Source of the DNA: Crocodylus rhombifer
Taxonomy: Eukaryota; Chordata; Crocodylia; Crocodylidae
Assembly: GCA_038503035.1 (NCBI GenBank)
Contig: JAVSML010024323.1
Location: forward strand, 124,001-188,000
DNA: 64,000 bases
Direction of reading: 5' to 3'
Position 1 is the stretch's first letter. Every line of letters begins with the position of its first letter. Position numbers and translations under genes: made by a program. The notes under the pieces are model-generated. The model made no database searches. It was given only the letters and a program-made list of their open reading frames with translations, and was not told the origin of the DNA. Positions 48,273 to 59,649 of this stretch are shown here, one piece after another.

Positions 48273-49622
48273 AAGTCCTCCTCTAAGCACTTGGAGGAGA
48301 GAAAGCGGTCAGGAACAGTCAGCATGGATTCACAAAGGGCAAGTAATGACTAATCTGATTGCCTTCTATGATGAAAGGACTGGCTGTGTGGACGGAAGGA
48401 TGTGATATACATTGACTTTAGCGTGGCTTTTGATGGTCTCCCACAGCATTTTTGCAAGCAAGTTATGAATGGATTGTAAGGTGGAAAGAAAGGTAGCTGG
48501 ATCATGGAGCTCAATGAGTAGTGAACAATGGCTTGATGTTTAGTTAGTAGGTGGTACTGAGGGGAGTGCCCCAAGGGTTGGTCCTGGAGTTGGTTTTGTT
48601 CAATATCTTCATGAATGATCTGTAAGATGGGATGAAGTGCATCCTCAGTAATCTCATGTATGACATTAAGCTGTGGAGAATAGTAGATATGCTGGGGGGT
48701 AGTGTTAGAATTCAAAGTGACCTAGACAAACTGGAAGGTTGGGCCAAAATAAATCTTATGACATTGAACAATGACAAGTGTAATGTCCTGCACTTAGGAT
48801 GGAAGAATTCTATGCTTGGTCCAGGCTTGGGACCAACTGGCTAAGCAGCAGCTCTGCAGAAAAGGGGGTTGCAGTTCACAATAAGCTGAATATGAATCAG
48901 TAGTGCGCCCTTATTGCCAAGAAGGCTAACAGCATACTGGGCTACATTAATCAAAACATGGCCGACATGGCACATGACCCCCCAGCAACCAGTCAGCAAC
49001 CGGTGGGGTTCCCCACGGCCAATCTCGCAGACGGGCAAAACTCACCAACTGTGGAGTGGCTGCAGCACTTCCGAAAGTGGCTGCAGTGCTACATCCAGAG
49101 CTCCCATTCCCCAGCTGGTGCTCACAGGGTGGGCATCGGTGCTCCTGCCTGCCCCCGCTGCCCATCACCTAAGCAGGGAGTGCGGCCGGTCAGGGGGTGC
49201 ACCAATGCTCATATCCACCCCCTATGCATTGCCACTGAGTAGAAACATTGCCAGCAGATTGAGGGAAGTAATTATTCCCCTCTATTCTGCACTGGTGAGG
49301 TCACATCTGGAGTACTGTGTCCAGTTTTGGACCCTCTACTACAGAAAAGATGTGGAGAGAGTCCAACAGAGGGCAACAAAACTGGTGAGGGGGCTGGGGC
49401 ACATGACTTCTCAGGAGAGGCTGAGGGAACTGGGCTTATTTTGTCTAGAGGGGAAAGACTGAGGGGGGATTTGGTAGCAGCCTTTAACTACCTGAAGGAT
49501 GTTACAGAAAGGATGAAGCTAGGCTGTTCTCAGTGGTGGTAGATGACAGAACAAGAAGCAAATGGTCTAAAGTTGCAGCAAGGGACGTTTAGGTGGGATA
49601 TTAGGAAAAAAACTCTTCACTG
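48273..49622 (+). mobile_element. CR1 LINE fragment, with internal insertion
   Basis: A 5'- and 3'-truncated CR1 ORF2 relic. Characteristic words in order: GGAACAGTCAGCATGGATTC, GTGCCCCAAGGGTTGGTCCTGG, TTCAATATCTTCATGAATGA, ATGACATTAAGCTGTGG, TGTAATGTCCTGCACTTAGG, GCATACTGGGCTAC, CTGGAGTACTGTGTCCAG and GGCACATGACTTCTCAGGAG. The region spans the palm, thumb and C-terminal part of reverse transcriptase. Several frameshifts and stops are present. The copy stops just before the usual C-terminal and 3' tail region and is interrupted at 48,950-49,238 by foreign sequence. Confidence 0.92.
48950..49238. mobile_element. 289-bp GC-rich insertion inside CR1
   Basis: CR1 reads GGGCTACATTA up to 48,949 and resumes GTAGAAACATTGCCAGC at 49,239. 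The intervening 289 bp do not belong to CR1, are much richer in GC than the flanks and start near ATGGCCGACATGGCAC. No convincing target duplication or inverted end was found. An open frame (48,914-49,462) runs through CR1 and the insert by chance. Confidence 0.6.
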
Positions 49623-49629
49623 AAGATAG

Positions 49630-50500
49630 CTGTAAGCGATGATTAAGCACATGGACAAACTCAAGGCTGCTCAGAAACTCAAAATGTTTGTGCAAAAGAG
49701 CTTTGCTGAGGATAGTATTTAAGAGGGATGCATGTGTACTAGGAAAGGACAAGAATTATGTGTGACCCTAACAAAAGCCAAGATGGAAATTCTGAACTGT
49801 CTGCTAGCTGAAAAATCCTGAGTGCTGCGAGCAAGGAAATTGTCTTTGGTTGTTTCAATTTCTGCTGTATTTAGGAAGACAAGAGTTTGTATAGTCTTTG
49901 TAAATGAACATGAATGCAGCAAAGAAATACCTGGCTCCTGTTTCTTGTAACCTTCACCAGTTTCTCCTTCTAACTAGAACGATTTTATAAGACCCTGAAT
50001 TTTGACTAGCTACTTGGGTTAAAGGGATGGCAGTGTTAATTCTCATTCCTGATTGGATGAGAAAGTTAATTAATAGTTTCCCCTTAAGGGCAGGATTTAA
50101 AGCTCACAGAAGGGAAGAGAAAAAAATGTTAAAAGCTAATTTAAACAGGCATTTGGTCAAGTGACATATCTTACAATTGCAAACAGGAAAGTGATTAAGC
50201 TTAAGATGTTATCAGATTCTAAACATGCAAAAGCATACTCAGGGAGTGATATTAGCACAAAATGTTTTTGTTTTCTATGGAACTTGTTTTCATCGCTGGG
50301 CAATGCAAAAACATAGTATTAAAATTCATAAAGAGTGCCTTTGGAATTCCTTTTATCTGTCTTAAATACCAATCATATTATTTAAATGCTTTAACAAAAT
50401 AGCTAATGCTGTTAAATTTAAAAAGAGATTCCACAGAAGACAAGCTCAAGACAAAAGCCCTACCAGCCACAATGCCTTGAATCTCTGTAGTCAGAGAAGC
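49630..50500. other. AT-rich DNA, nothing recognised
   Basis: No feature seen in about 0.9 kb. Confidence 0.45.
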
Positions 50501-50508
50501 TTTTAAAG

Positions 50509-50806
50509 CAGCAGTTCTCAATCAAGGTGCTGCAGCACTCTGGAGTGCCACAATACTCTTTCAAGGGTGCTATGGTGCTGGTACTGTTGCTGCCATGCCC
50601 GAGTAAAACTGCCCTGGGCTTTTTTCTTTCCAGGAGGCAGCAGAGCCACACCAGGAAATAGCTGCAGCAGGAGCTCCTGGTCCAGCTCCACTGCCTTCTG
50701 GAAACAGCAGCACATAGGGCAGTTTCACCGGGCAATGGTGGTGGTAGCAGTGCTTGAGCCGGCACTAGCACCAGGGGGAGCCCATCTTTTGAGTTAAGGA
50801 CCACTG
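50509..50806 (+). mobile_element. hAT-like MITE
   Basis: The left end CAGCAGTTCTCAATCAAGG and the right end reversed CAGTGGTCCTTAACTCAAAA form degenerate inverted repeats of the hAT type (CAGTGGTTCTCAACC pattern), about 300 bp apart. A third such end (CAGTGGTTCTTAACCAAAGG) begins at 50,828. No 8-bp target duplication. Frames inside on both strands are not genes. Confidence 0.45.
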
Positions 50807-50829
50807 AGGGAAGATGAGAATGTTCAACA

Positions 50830-51125
50830 GTGGTTCTTAACCAAAGGAACTGCTAAAATTAGAAAAGTTATAGAGGGATGGCTTGAATCTAAAAAGGCTG
50901 AACCTAGAAAGGTGCAATCCAGAGCAAAAATAAGGTACAATTAATAATGTTCTCCATAGTCAGGTCCACAGTTTTCAAACCAGCAACACACTCACTTGGC
51001 CTGTAGGCCTGTAGTTTGGCTTAGGGAAATATCCTGAAAAATTTAAGACTATAGGACAGCTACTGGACTAAGCTAGTTCTCTGAGGGCCTTGTTACACTG
51101 TACACTGTGAGCTGCACAAATGTTG
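50830..51125. other. Unclassified DNA
   Basis: Begins with the hAT-like end mentioned for the preceding element. Otherwise nothing recognised. Confidence 0.35.
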
Positions 51126-51129
51126 ATCT

Positions 51130-51710
51130 GTGTCAGTGCTAGCTCAATGATTGAAAGGTAAAAACCCTTCCCACTGCTCTCTCCCATCTGGGGCTACCTC
51201 AGTTTCCCCCATGGCTCCAGCTTCCCTCAGCCACTTGGGTTTCCCCCCTGTACTCCATAGCACCCTGGGCTCCCCTATGCCCTTCCAGCTGCCACATACT
51301 TGTGACTGCTTGTACTGTCTGGGAGTAGAATGAGAAGTGGGGAGTGGGGCAGCTGCCTGCCCAGCTGCCATCGCTGCTGCTGTCTGGACTGAGGAGCCCA
51401 GAACTAGCTGATGGGGCTTTAAGTCAGGGAAATGCATGGTGTGCTCCCATGGCTGGGAGACCCATCAGCTGATGGGGCTCCCAGGCACAGAAGCTTGCTA
51501 TTTGCTGGTGTAGGAGGACCCTGGGATGGTGATCTCAGGCTCCCCCTGAACTAGCAATAAGTTTTGATGGGATCTGGTATTCAATCCCACAATCACACCT
51601 CCTGCCATGCATATGGCCCACAGAAAGCATGATTGTAGATAACAGGCACCAGATCCCATGGTGCCTTTACTTGCACATCTGTCAGGGGCCTAATACATCA
51701 GGCATTCAAA
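51130..51710 (-). repeat. Hairpin-rich repeat, copy 2, reverse
   Basis: CCCACAATCACACCTCCTGC-CATGCATATGG (51,585-51,615) is the reverse of the start of the 33.4 kb repeat, and CATCAGCTGATGGGGCT-type palindromic units occur at about 51,405-51,480. Same family in opposite orientation, with fewer units. Confidence 0.5.
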
Positions 51711-51719
51711 TAACTTTTC

Positions 51720-52515
51720 CCAGTATATGTACTGCTATACTTGAGAATTCTTTATTTAGTGCCTGATTTTTCACTCTTTGTGTAGCTTTCTCATTAGTGT
51801 TGGGATTTACCTACATGAATTAGAAAAGCAACTTCCATTTAGTTTTGCTCTACATTTTTGAGTGTTATCATTGCTCTTTCTTGAATTGCCACAACTCAGC
51901 GCTGGTCTATTTCCAACCCCTTATTACAGTTTGGAGGGGGGGGGGTTTGCTTGCTTGCTTTGCAGTTTTCCCTAGTCTCATTCTTCCATTTTTACTTGCT
52001 TTTTTCTATATCATTTTTCTCTTACAAATTGCATCACTTTCATTTCCTCTCCATGTCCCTCTTTTCTCCTGAATCCTATCTGTCCTTTAAATCTCTCCTC
52101 TTTTCTCTCTTCCATTTTTTCTTTTCAAATTTTCCTCTTTGATACATACCCTTCTCAGTTTACCTATCAGCATGTAAAAAAGAAACCCCAAGCAAATTTT
52201 CTCTAAACGCAGACTAGCCTTTCTTTAAACATACCATTTCTATTACAACTAAAAATATGTTCCCACTGATACTAAGTCTTCAGTCAACTCAGTGTCATAA
52301 AAAGTAGATTATATTTTACCAGTCTAGTGATTTTAAATGTTTATTCTCAATAGACATGAGAATTAAAATTTCAAACACATACTAGAAATCACAGATGTTG
52401 CTTAAAACAAATTAGCTACTGGTATGAGAAAAAACCCCATAGTACTGTCATTCCTAGAAAGTGCAACTTTCAGTTTTGATATTATGTTTCCAAATTAGTA
52501 ACAATTGAAAATCAA
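51720..52515. other. AT-rich DNA, nothing recognised
   Basis: T- and C-rich stretch at 51,950-52,140. No gene seen. Confidence 0.45.
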
Positions 52516-52523
52516 GACATAAT

Positions 52524-52842
52524 GGGCACCTACAGACGTGCAGAGAGGCTGCTCTGATGTGCTGCAATTACAGCGCGTCGGAGCAGACTTGATTAATTGA
52601 GTCTGCTGGAGTGTGCTAGCAGACTCCAGCATCATGTGAATCAGAATTCCCATGCTGAAAAATAACAAGGGTGCCTTAACTAAAGTTAATTTGACAAGCT
52701 TTAGTTAAAGCGTTCCTGCCGCTATTTTTCAGTACGGGGATGCTGATTCATGTGATGATCTGGGCACTTTAATTGCAGCGGCTCTTGGAGCCACTCTCAT
52801 TAAAGCCCCCACTGCTCCCGGATCAAGTGTATAAATGCCCAA
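52524..52842 (+). mobile_element. Family B palindromic element, copy 1
   Basis: Ends GGGCACCTACAGACGTG and, reversed, GGGCATTTATACACTTG agree at about 12 of 17 positions. The interior is an inverted repeat: 52,631-52,665 (ATCATGTGAATCAG to CTGAAAAATA) pairs with 52,733-52,759 (TATTTTTCAG to CTGATTCATGTGAT), around a smaller AACTAAAGTT / GCTTTAGTT palindrome. This gives a non-coding foldback element of about 320 bp. Confidence 0.65.
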
Positions 52843-52849
52843 TGCTTTG

Positions 52850-55335
52850 CATGTACTCTAAAAAAGTATTTCACCTAAAGGCCTTTTCATTACTTAAGAA
52901 ATAGCCCTGTATGTCCAGGATGGAGGATAACAACCAATTTCTGCATAAGAATGGAAAGAAGATACATTTTAGAAAAAGGTCACTGGTTCAAATTCTTACA
53001 AAAAAATTGTACAAAGACACAGATTTTAACAGTGAACAAACTCAAACTGCAAAGCTCCAGAAGAAAAACATAACCTGTACAACCCACTGTACTCAGGAGG
53101 TCAGCCTCTGAATACCATGTGTTAAATGTTAGGATTTTAGTTTATTTTTCCATGGAGAGAAGTTGTTGAAAATCAGGAGTCACCTTTCTAAAATGGATTC
53201 TGATAGAAATTTCTTGTGGGGACAACTGTGAGTCTAGTTCCAAACTTATTTACAAGCAGTATAAATCAGAAGGGGCTACACTGAAATCACTTGAGTTAAG
53301 CAGGTGAGTGAAATCACCTTAGGCACTAAGGATGAAATAGTGGTCCTACTGAAATAAGCAACAGTACTTCTATTTCGTGGGACCTCAGTGGGACTAGGAT
53401 TGAATTCTAAATATTTAGTAACCTGCAAAGCCTGTGCAGTTCCTTTTGTGCATGCATCTTGGAGACATGATATCTGTGCTACAATGTGTATATTAAGAAT
53501 CAGATAGCTGTTCACTTCCAGTATCTAGGTTTCTGGTGACTGACTAATCACTATTCATCCAATCATCCTATTATAAATAGACTGTTTACTTGTTTGAGAG
53601 TCCTGACTGATCAAGGATAGGGATAGGAAAACTTTCTGACTGTGGATTGGGATGACGCACCCTATGTTGGAGGCAGGCTGGTGAAGGATATATGTAAGCA
53701 AAGGTTGCTCCCTGCACCTTTAAAACATAATTTTACTTCCACTTGATATCTGTTTCGGTTTATTTTGCAGGTTGCTATTGCCAGTCAATAGCCAGAGAAA
53801 CAACAGATCCTCACTTATTTGTATATCTCAACTGCAAGATACTTTCAAGCAGAAGCCTTTCATACTGTTAGCTTAAATCAAAAAGCAAAATAATTCACAC
53901 CATCAGCAGGGACACTGAAAGTGTGAGAGGGCAAAGATTGTTGGGTTCCTCTCCCCTGCCCAGGCACATCTTTTAGCAAGAAACTAATTCAGATGGAGAA
54001 CAGAGTCAGACTTGCAATGGAGTCAGAGTACTAGTATGTAACAAAGATTAATGTAAGTCAGTCTGATGCTGTCAATTCACATTTTTTAAAGAGCCATGAT
54101 GGGAGCTAGGGTATAAAACAACTTGTGGTTCACTCATCCAGAACACCAATAGAAATATGTGCAACATGCAGGTGCTTTCATACAGGGCTTCTCTTATCTG
54201 TGGGGACTAGGATAGCCAAAAACTAGCTTTGGTATTTTCTAGTGAAGTGGTAAGTTCTCACAACTCTGGCGAGGTCCATGAGGTAGTGCCTCTGAAAGTT
54301 TTCCAGTGAGTCAGTATGATGCTATTAGTATAACACTAATTTCTAGCCCTAAAGGATACTGTAACAAAGTCTTGGCCTCAGTCCTAAATTTGGCACTCCC
54401 TTTCTAGAATTGGAATGTATTATTTGGTATTCTGACTCATTCTTTGGATAAAAGGCATGTTAATGTCCCTTCTATCACTCTAAGGGTCCTTTCCAGAGGA
54501 AGTTTATGATCTTATGGTGAATTTTCAAAAGAATAAAGGGTTATGTGAAATCTACCACTTCCAAGGAGGTTTGCTTGACCTTGATTTTAGCACTCAGGCA
54601 GTTTATTGTGAATTCTGGGTTCATGTACACAAACACATTCGGAGCAAAGTTCAACACAAAGCCAGTGAACCTAGGAGAGCTTTGTGTATTTCACCACTAA
54701 AAAAAACCCAACTCAGCTTAAACTTTATTGCCATAGATTTCCATTTTCCCAACAGTCCTTCCTAACTTCCACTGCTGCTACTACATGTGTGTGTGTGCAT
54801 GCAAATTTCCCACAGTTCATTCTCTCCAAGTCCATCTCTTGAAATTTTAGTTAGATAGCTGTGTGGACTGCTCAAATAAAAAAAAGCTTGGCCAGGTAAT
54901 TACTGTCATCTCTCCTGAAATCCACCATTATCATTTGGGAAGTCTGGGGTGGGAGCAGATGTCTTATTCTTTTCTGCAACTTCATAATTGCAAAATGCTC
55001 TTCTGCTTCAACTGTCCTCAGTAATAAATGTTACAACATTCTGGAGCTTATGCACAATACTTGCTCTTCCTTGGGACGGTTAGCAGAATATTGGTTAGAG
55101 AAGGCTGATAGTATACTTGGCCATCAATTATTTGAACAGGCATTTAGAACTGCACAGAGTTGCTGCTTTGTTTTTCAGATCACTGTCGTTTCACCCTTTT
55201 TATGTGAAAAGTCCCTCTCACAAATCGAGAGAGAATGAAATGTCAATCTGCCATTAAGAAGGTTTCCTTAAGAAGGTTTCTCAGTGAGAAAAATAATGTT
55301 GGGTTCAAATCACCATTTCCCTGAGTCTTGTGTAG
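52850..55335. other. AT-rich DNA, nothing recognised
   Basis: About 2.5 kb. No gene or clear repeat; a short TG run near 54,786. Confidence 0.45.
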
Positions 55336-55339
55336 TTCT

Positions 55340-56411
55340 GTCAGAAATAGAGGAATGGCCAGACTGATAGGCCTGAGGTCCATTAAAACCAATACCCAAC
55401 CAACACCATTACCTGTTTGCAAACCTATCGTCAATGTCAAACTGGTAAGGGAGCACACAAAGCAGCTGAATGTCTTCAAGACAGCAAGACCAGGTGGGCT
55501 ACCCCTGACAGTGCTGGAGTTATTGCAGGACAATGGGTGAAGGTATTTGAAGACTCGTGGTGCTCAGGAGAGGTTCTGGAAGACCTGGACAAGCTGGAAA
55601 GGTGGGCAGAGCAGAACCAGATGCAGTTCAATAAGGATAAGTTCAGAGTGCTTCATCTGGGGAGAAGTAATCAGTGACATGAATATAGGTTAGGAGGACT
55701 AGATGTCCTGGCTGGCACTAGCGCTGAAAGGAACCTCGGGGTTATGGTTGATCACAGGATGATTGTGAGCTGCCTGTGTGATGCTGCAGTCAGCAGAGCT
55801 AATAGCATACTGGGATGCATTGGCCGATATGTCGCAAGCAGGGCTAAGGAAGTGATACTTCCTCTCGAATCGGCATTGATGACAGCCCAGCTGGAGTAAT
55901 GTGTCCAGTTCTGGGTGCTGCACTTCAGTAAAGATATGGAGAATCTTGAAAAGGACCAGAGAAGGGCCACAAGAATGATTAAGGACCTGGAGGACAAACC
56001 TTATGAGAAAAGACTAAGAGATCTGGGACTGTTCAGCCGGAGGAAGAGAAGACTGAGGGAGGACTTGGTGGCTGTTTATAGGCATGTGAAGGGTGAATAT
56101 TGGGAGCTGGGAGAAAAACTATTCATTAGGGTGCCCCAGGGGAGGATAAGGAGCAATGGCCATAAACTGTTAGAGGATGGTTTCAGGTTGGATGTAAGGA
56201 AGAAGTTCTTTACAGTAAGGGTGACCAGAATCTGGAATAGACTTCCCAAGGAGGTGGTACAGCCCCCAACGTTAGAAGTATTCAAGAGGAGACTGGACAG
56301 ACATCTTGCTGGGATCATTTGATCTCAGCAGTATTCCTGACCAGAACAGGGGGGCTTAGACTCAATGATCTGTTGAGGTCCCTTCCAGCCCTTACCTTCT
56401 ATGATTCTTTG
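55340..56411 (+). mobile_element. CR1 LINE fragment with 3' end
   Basis: A 5'-truncated CR1 that reaches its 3' tail (TTCTATGATTCTTTGA). From 55,915 an open frame of 135 codons to 56,322 preserves the C-terminal RT region (for example RRATRMIKDLEDKPYEKRL and TRIWNRLPKEVV). Upstream, near 55,575, a fingers-type FEDSWCSGEV segment is joined directly to the later LDKLERWAEQNQMQFNKDK segment, so roughly the RT palm was deleted. Stops and frameshifts elsewhere. Confidence 0.9.
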
Positions 56412-56520
56412 ACAGAGACTGCTATGAGCTGCACCACAGAAGGACAAAAAACCCACTGGAGGTAGTTTCCTCCCCTACCTCCCAATTTCCCTGGTCAGCA
56501 AAAATTATTTCCTAAAGCGC

Positions 56521-58505
56521 AGAATCATAGAAAATTAGGGTTGGAAGGGACCTTGGAAGGTCATCTAGTTCAACCCCCTGCTCAAAGCAGGACCATCCCC
56601 AACTAGATCATGCCAGTCAAGGCTTTGCCTAACCGGGTCTTAAAAACCTACAAGGATGGAGATTCCACAACCTCTTTAGGTAACCTGTTTCAGTGTTTTA
56701 CTACCCTCCTTGTAAGAAAGTTTTTCTTACAATTTACCCTAAACTTCCCTTGCTGCAATTTAAGACTATTGCTCCTGGTTCTGTAATCTGCCACCACTGA
56801 GGACAGTCTTCCTCTTTGGATCTACCTCTCAGGTAGTTGAAGATTAAAATCCCTCTTAGCCTTTTCTTTTCTAGACTAAAGAAACCCAGTTCCCTCAGCC
56901 TCTCCTCAGAAGTCATGTGCCCCAGATCCCTAACCATTTTTATTGCCCCCTGCTGGACCCTCTCCAATTTGCCCACATCCTTTCTGTAGTGGAGGGCCCA
57001 AAACTGCAAACAGTACTCCTGATGCAGCCTCACCAGTTTAGAATACAGCAGAATAATCACGTCCCTTGATTTGCTGTTAGTACTCCTGCCCGTGCAGCCC
57101 AGCATGTTGTTAGCCTTCTTGGCAACAAATGCATACTGTTGGCTCATATTCAGCTTATTGTCCACTGTCCTTTTCTGTAGAGTTGCTGCCTAACCAATCA
57201 ATTCCCATCCTGTATCAGTACATGGGATTGCTTCATCCTAAGTGAAGGACTTTGCACTTGTCCTTATTGAACCACATGACATTTCTTTTGGTCCAATCCT
57301 CCAATTTGTCTAAGTCTCTCGGAATCCTAACCTACCCTCCACTGCATCTACTACTCCCCCCGGCTTGGTGTCATCTGCAGACTTCCTGAGGGTGCAACTC
57401 AGGTTACTGATGACTGGCTCTGTGGCTCTCCACTTGATACCGGCTGCCAACTAGACATTGAGCCATTGACTACTATCCTCCTGGCCCAATGATCAAGCCA
57501 ATTTTCTACTCACCTTACAGTCCGTTCATCCAACCAACGCATCTTTCCTTAGCTTGCCTGCAAGAATGTTGTGGGAGATGGTATCAAAAGCCTTGCTACA
57601 GTCAAGGTATATCACATACACTGGTATCTCATCATCCACAGGCCAGTCATCTCATTATAGAAGGCAATTAGGTTGGTCAGGCATGACTTGCCTTCGGTGA
57701 ATGTTCCTAATCACCTTCTTCTCCTCTAAGTGCTTAGAAATGGATTCCTTGAGGATCTGCTCCATGATTTTTCCAGGGACTGAGGTGAGGCTGACTGTTC
57801 TGTAGTTTCCTGGATCCTCCGTCTTCCCTTTCTTAAATATGAGCACTATATTTTCCCCTTTCCAATCATCTGGGACTTCTTGCAGTTGCCATGAGTTTTC
57901 AAAGATGATGGCCAGTGGCTCTGCAATCACATCAGCCAACTCCGTCAGTACCTCCCAGTGCATCCCATTCAGCACCATAAACCTGTACACATCCAGCTTT
58001 TCTAAATAGCCCCTAACTGTTCTTTTGCCACTATTGGCTCCTCACCTCTTTCCTAAATTGTGCTGCCAGGTGCAGTAGTCTGGGACCTGACCTTGCCTGT
58101 GAAGACTGAGGTGAAAAAGGCATTGAGCACTTCAGCCTTTTCTGCATCCTCTGTCACTAGGTTGCTACTCTCACTTAGTAAGCAACCCACATTTTCCCTG
58201 ATTGTTCTTTTATTGCTAACATACTTGTAAAAACCCTTCATGATACCCTTCATGTCCCTTGCTAGCTGCAACTGTGATTGTGCTTTGGCCTTTCTGACTT
58301 CATCTCTGCATGCCTGAGCAGTACTCTTATACTCCCCCTTGGTTGTTTGTCTAAGTTTCCACTTTTTATAAGCTTCCTTTTTGTATTTAAAATCCTGAAG
58401 CATTCCCTGCTATGCCAAACTGATCTTTTGCCATACTTGATAGTCTTCCTGCACATTGGGATGGTTTGTTCCTGCACTCTCAGTAAGGTTTTATTAAAGT
58501 ACATG
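56521..58505 (-). mobile_element. CR1 LINE fragment, reverse strand
   Basis: The longest CR1 copy, read right to left. 58,403-58,053 holds the linker before RT (YVSNKRTIRENVG, NAFFTSVFTGK). 57,990-57,655 holds the fingers (FENSWQLQEVPDDWK, PGNYRTVSLTSVPGKIMEQI). About 57,380 holds the palm with SADDT, where the first residue of the usual FADD is changed but both Asp remain. 57,165-56,734 holds the C-terminal part (LVRLHQEYCLQFWALHYRKDV). It ends at 56,521 with the CR1 tail TTCTATGATTCTGC. A deletion removes sequence between the B and C motifs near 57.4 kb. Several stops. Confidence 0.92.
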
Positions 58506-58519
58506 AGGGTTCCTGCTTG

Positions 58520-59640
58520 TCATGGGGGTGATCAGATGAAAGAGCCCCGAACCCCACCCTGGGGACTCCTAGGGTGGGGACCATACACAAAAGAAAAAAA
58601 AATACAAGAAGAACACTTACCTGCAGCAGGGCCCCAGTGACGACTGGTGTGCTAAGGAGGAGAGAGAGCCGACGGAGGCTCTCTGCACCAGCGGAGGCGG
58701 GTGTGCTCGAGAGGCAGAAGAGTCAAAGGAGGCTCTCTGCACTGGCAGAGACTGGTGTGAGCAGCAAAAAGGAAAACCCATCAGGGCCATAGCAGGCTGG
58801 GCACCAGCCCACAGAGCAGGCAGCAGCTGGCCAGGTCAGAAAGGACCGTGGTGCACTGGAAGCAGAATGCCACAGACAACATTGATGGAGAGCAACTCTG
58901 CCAGCTGCACACAGTGGCATAAGGCCCAAGAAGAGGAGCCTTTGCCACCCCTGGCTAGATGTCAGATCATCGTCCAGAGACTCCCCAGGTACTGGGTGTG
59001 GAATACTGACTGGCAGGGATGAGGGCGAAGAAACCTTAGAGAGAGAGAGTAATGAGGAGGCACCTCCATATCCTAACGGTAGGGCCGAGGAGGAAACTGG
59101 ACAGACCCTCCCCAACTCATAATTTTGTTGAACTTTTTTCCCCTTTTTTCTTTTCCCCCTCTTGAAGGGGATGTGTGGCAGGATAGATTTAATTCTTCTA
59201 GTAAGGGAAAAGTCCTGGTGAAGTGGAAGAGAGCATAGCATAAAGGCACCAGCAGGGCAGCTTCTTTCCATCCTTCTTTTTTTTTTTTGTTCTTTTTTTT
59301 TTTCTTATTCTGGTTGCTGTTGGCTTTTTGGTTTCTGGTTTGAGGTAGCTTGGGGCAGGAAGAGACTCAGTTTAGACTAGATGGGATCAGTTGAAACACC
59401 GGAGAAGAAAGTACTTGGGACACAAGACTCGAGAGAACGTCAGGGTCAAGAGCACAGCTGCAGTGGAAGGACGGCCAACTCAAGATCCAGTGACGTGCCG
59501 AAGGTTGGCGTGAAGTTGGGGTGTAGGGGAGGTGGAGCCCCATGGATGGCTGTCCCACCACTGAGGAGCCCCAGGCAGTTTGCCCCCACCCCTCCACTGA
59601 GGTTACATTCAAAGTCATGGCAGATGAGTCTGGGGTTGGC
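58520..59640. other. GC-rich segment with minisatellite, unclassified
   Basis: Follows the CR1 5' break. Contains a two-unit, roughly 60-bp tandem repeat (58,640-58,760), long T-runs (59,275-59,315) and, on the plus strand, a leader-like purine-rich part ending in an ATG frame near 59,542. It could be an LTR-retroelement leader. A 182-codon minus-strand frame (59,271-58,723) has no recognisable domain. Confidence 0.3.
58640..58765 (+). repeat. Tandem repeat, about 60-bp unit
   Basis: GGAGGCTCTCTGCACCAGCGGAG and GGAGGCTCTCTGCACTGGCAGAG recur at about 58,673 and 58,730. In one frame each unit encodes a similar Arg/Ser-rich peptide (RRLSAPAEAGV, RRLSALAETGV). Confidence 0.75.
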
Positions 59641-59649
59641 TACCTAGGT

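Noticed and set aside
48914..49462. 182-codon open frame
   Set aside because: It joins CR1 relic and the foreign 289-bp insert by chance. Only the last third is CR1 RT-like.
58723..59271. 182-codon open frame, minus strand
   Set aside because: GC-rich, overlaps a tandem repeat and T-rich runs, and no domain is recognised.
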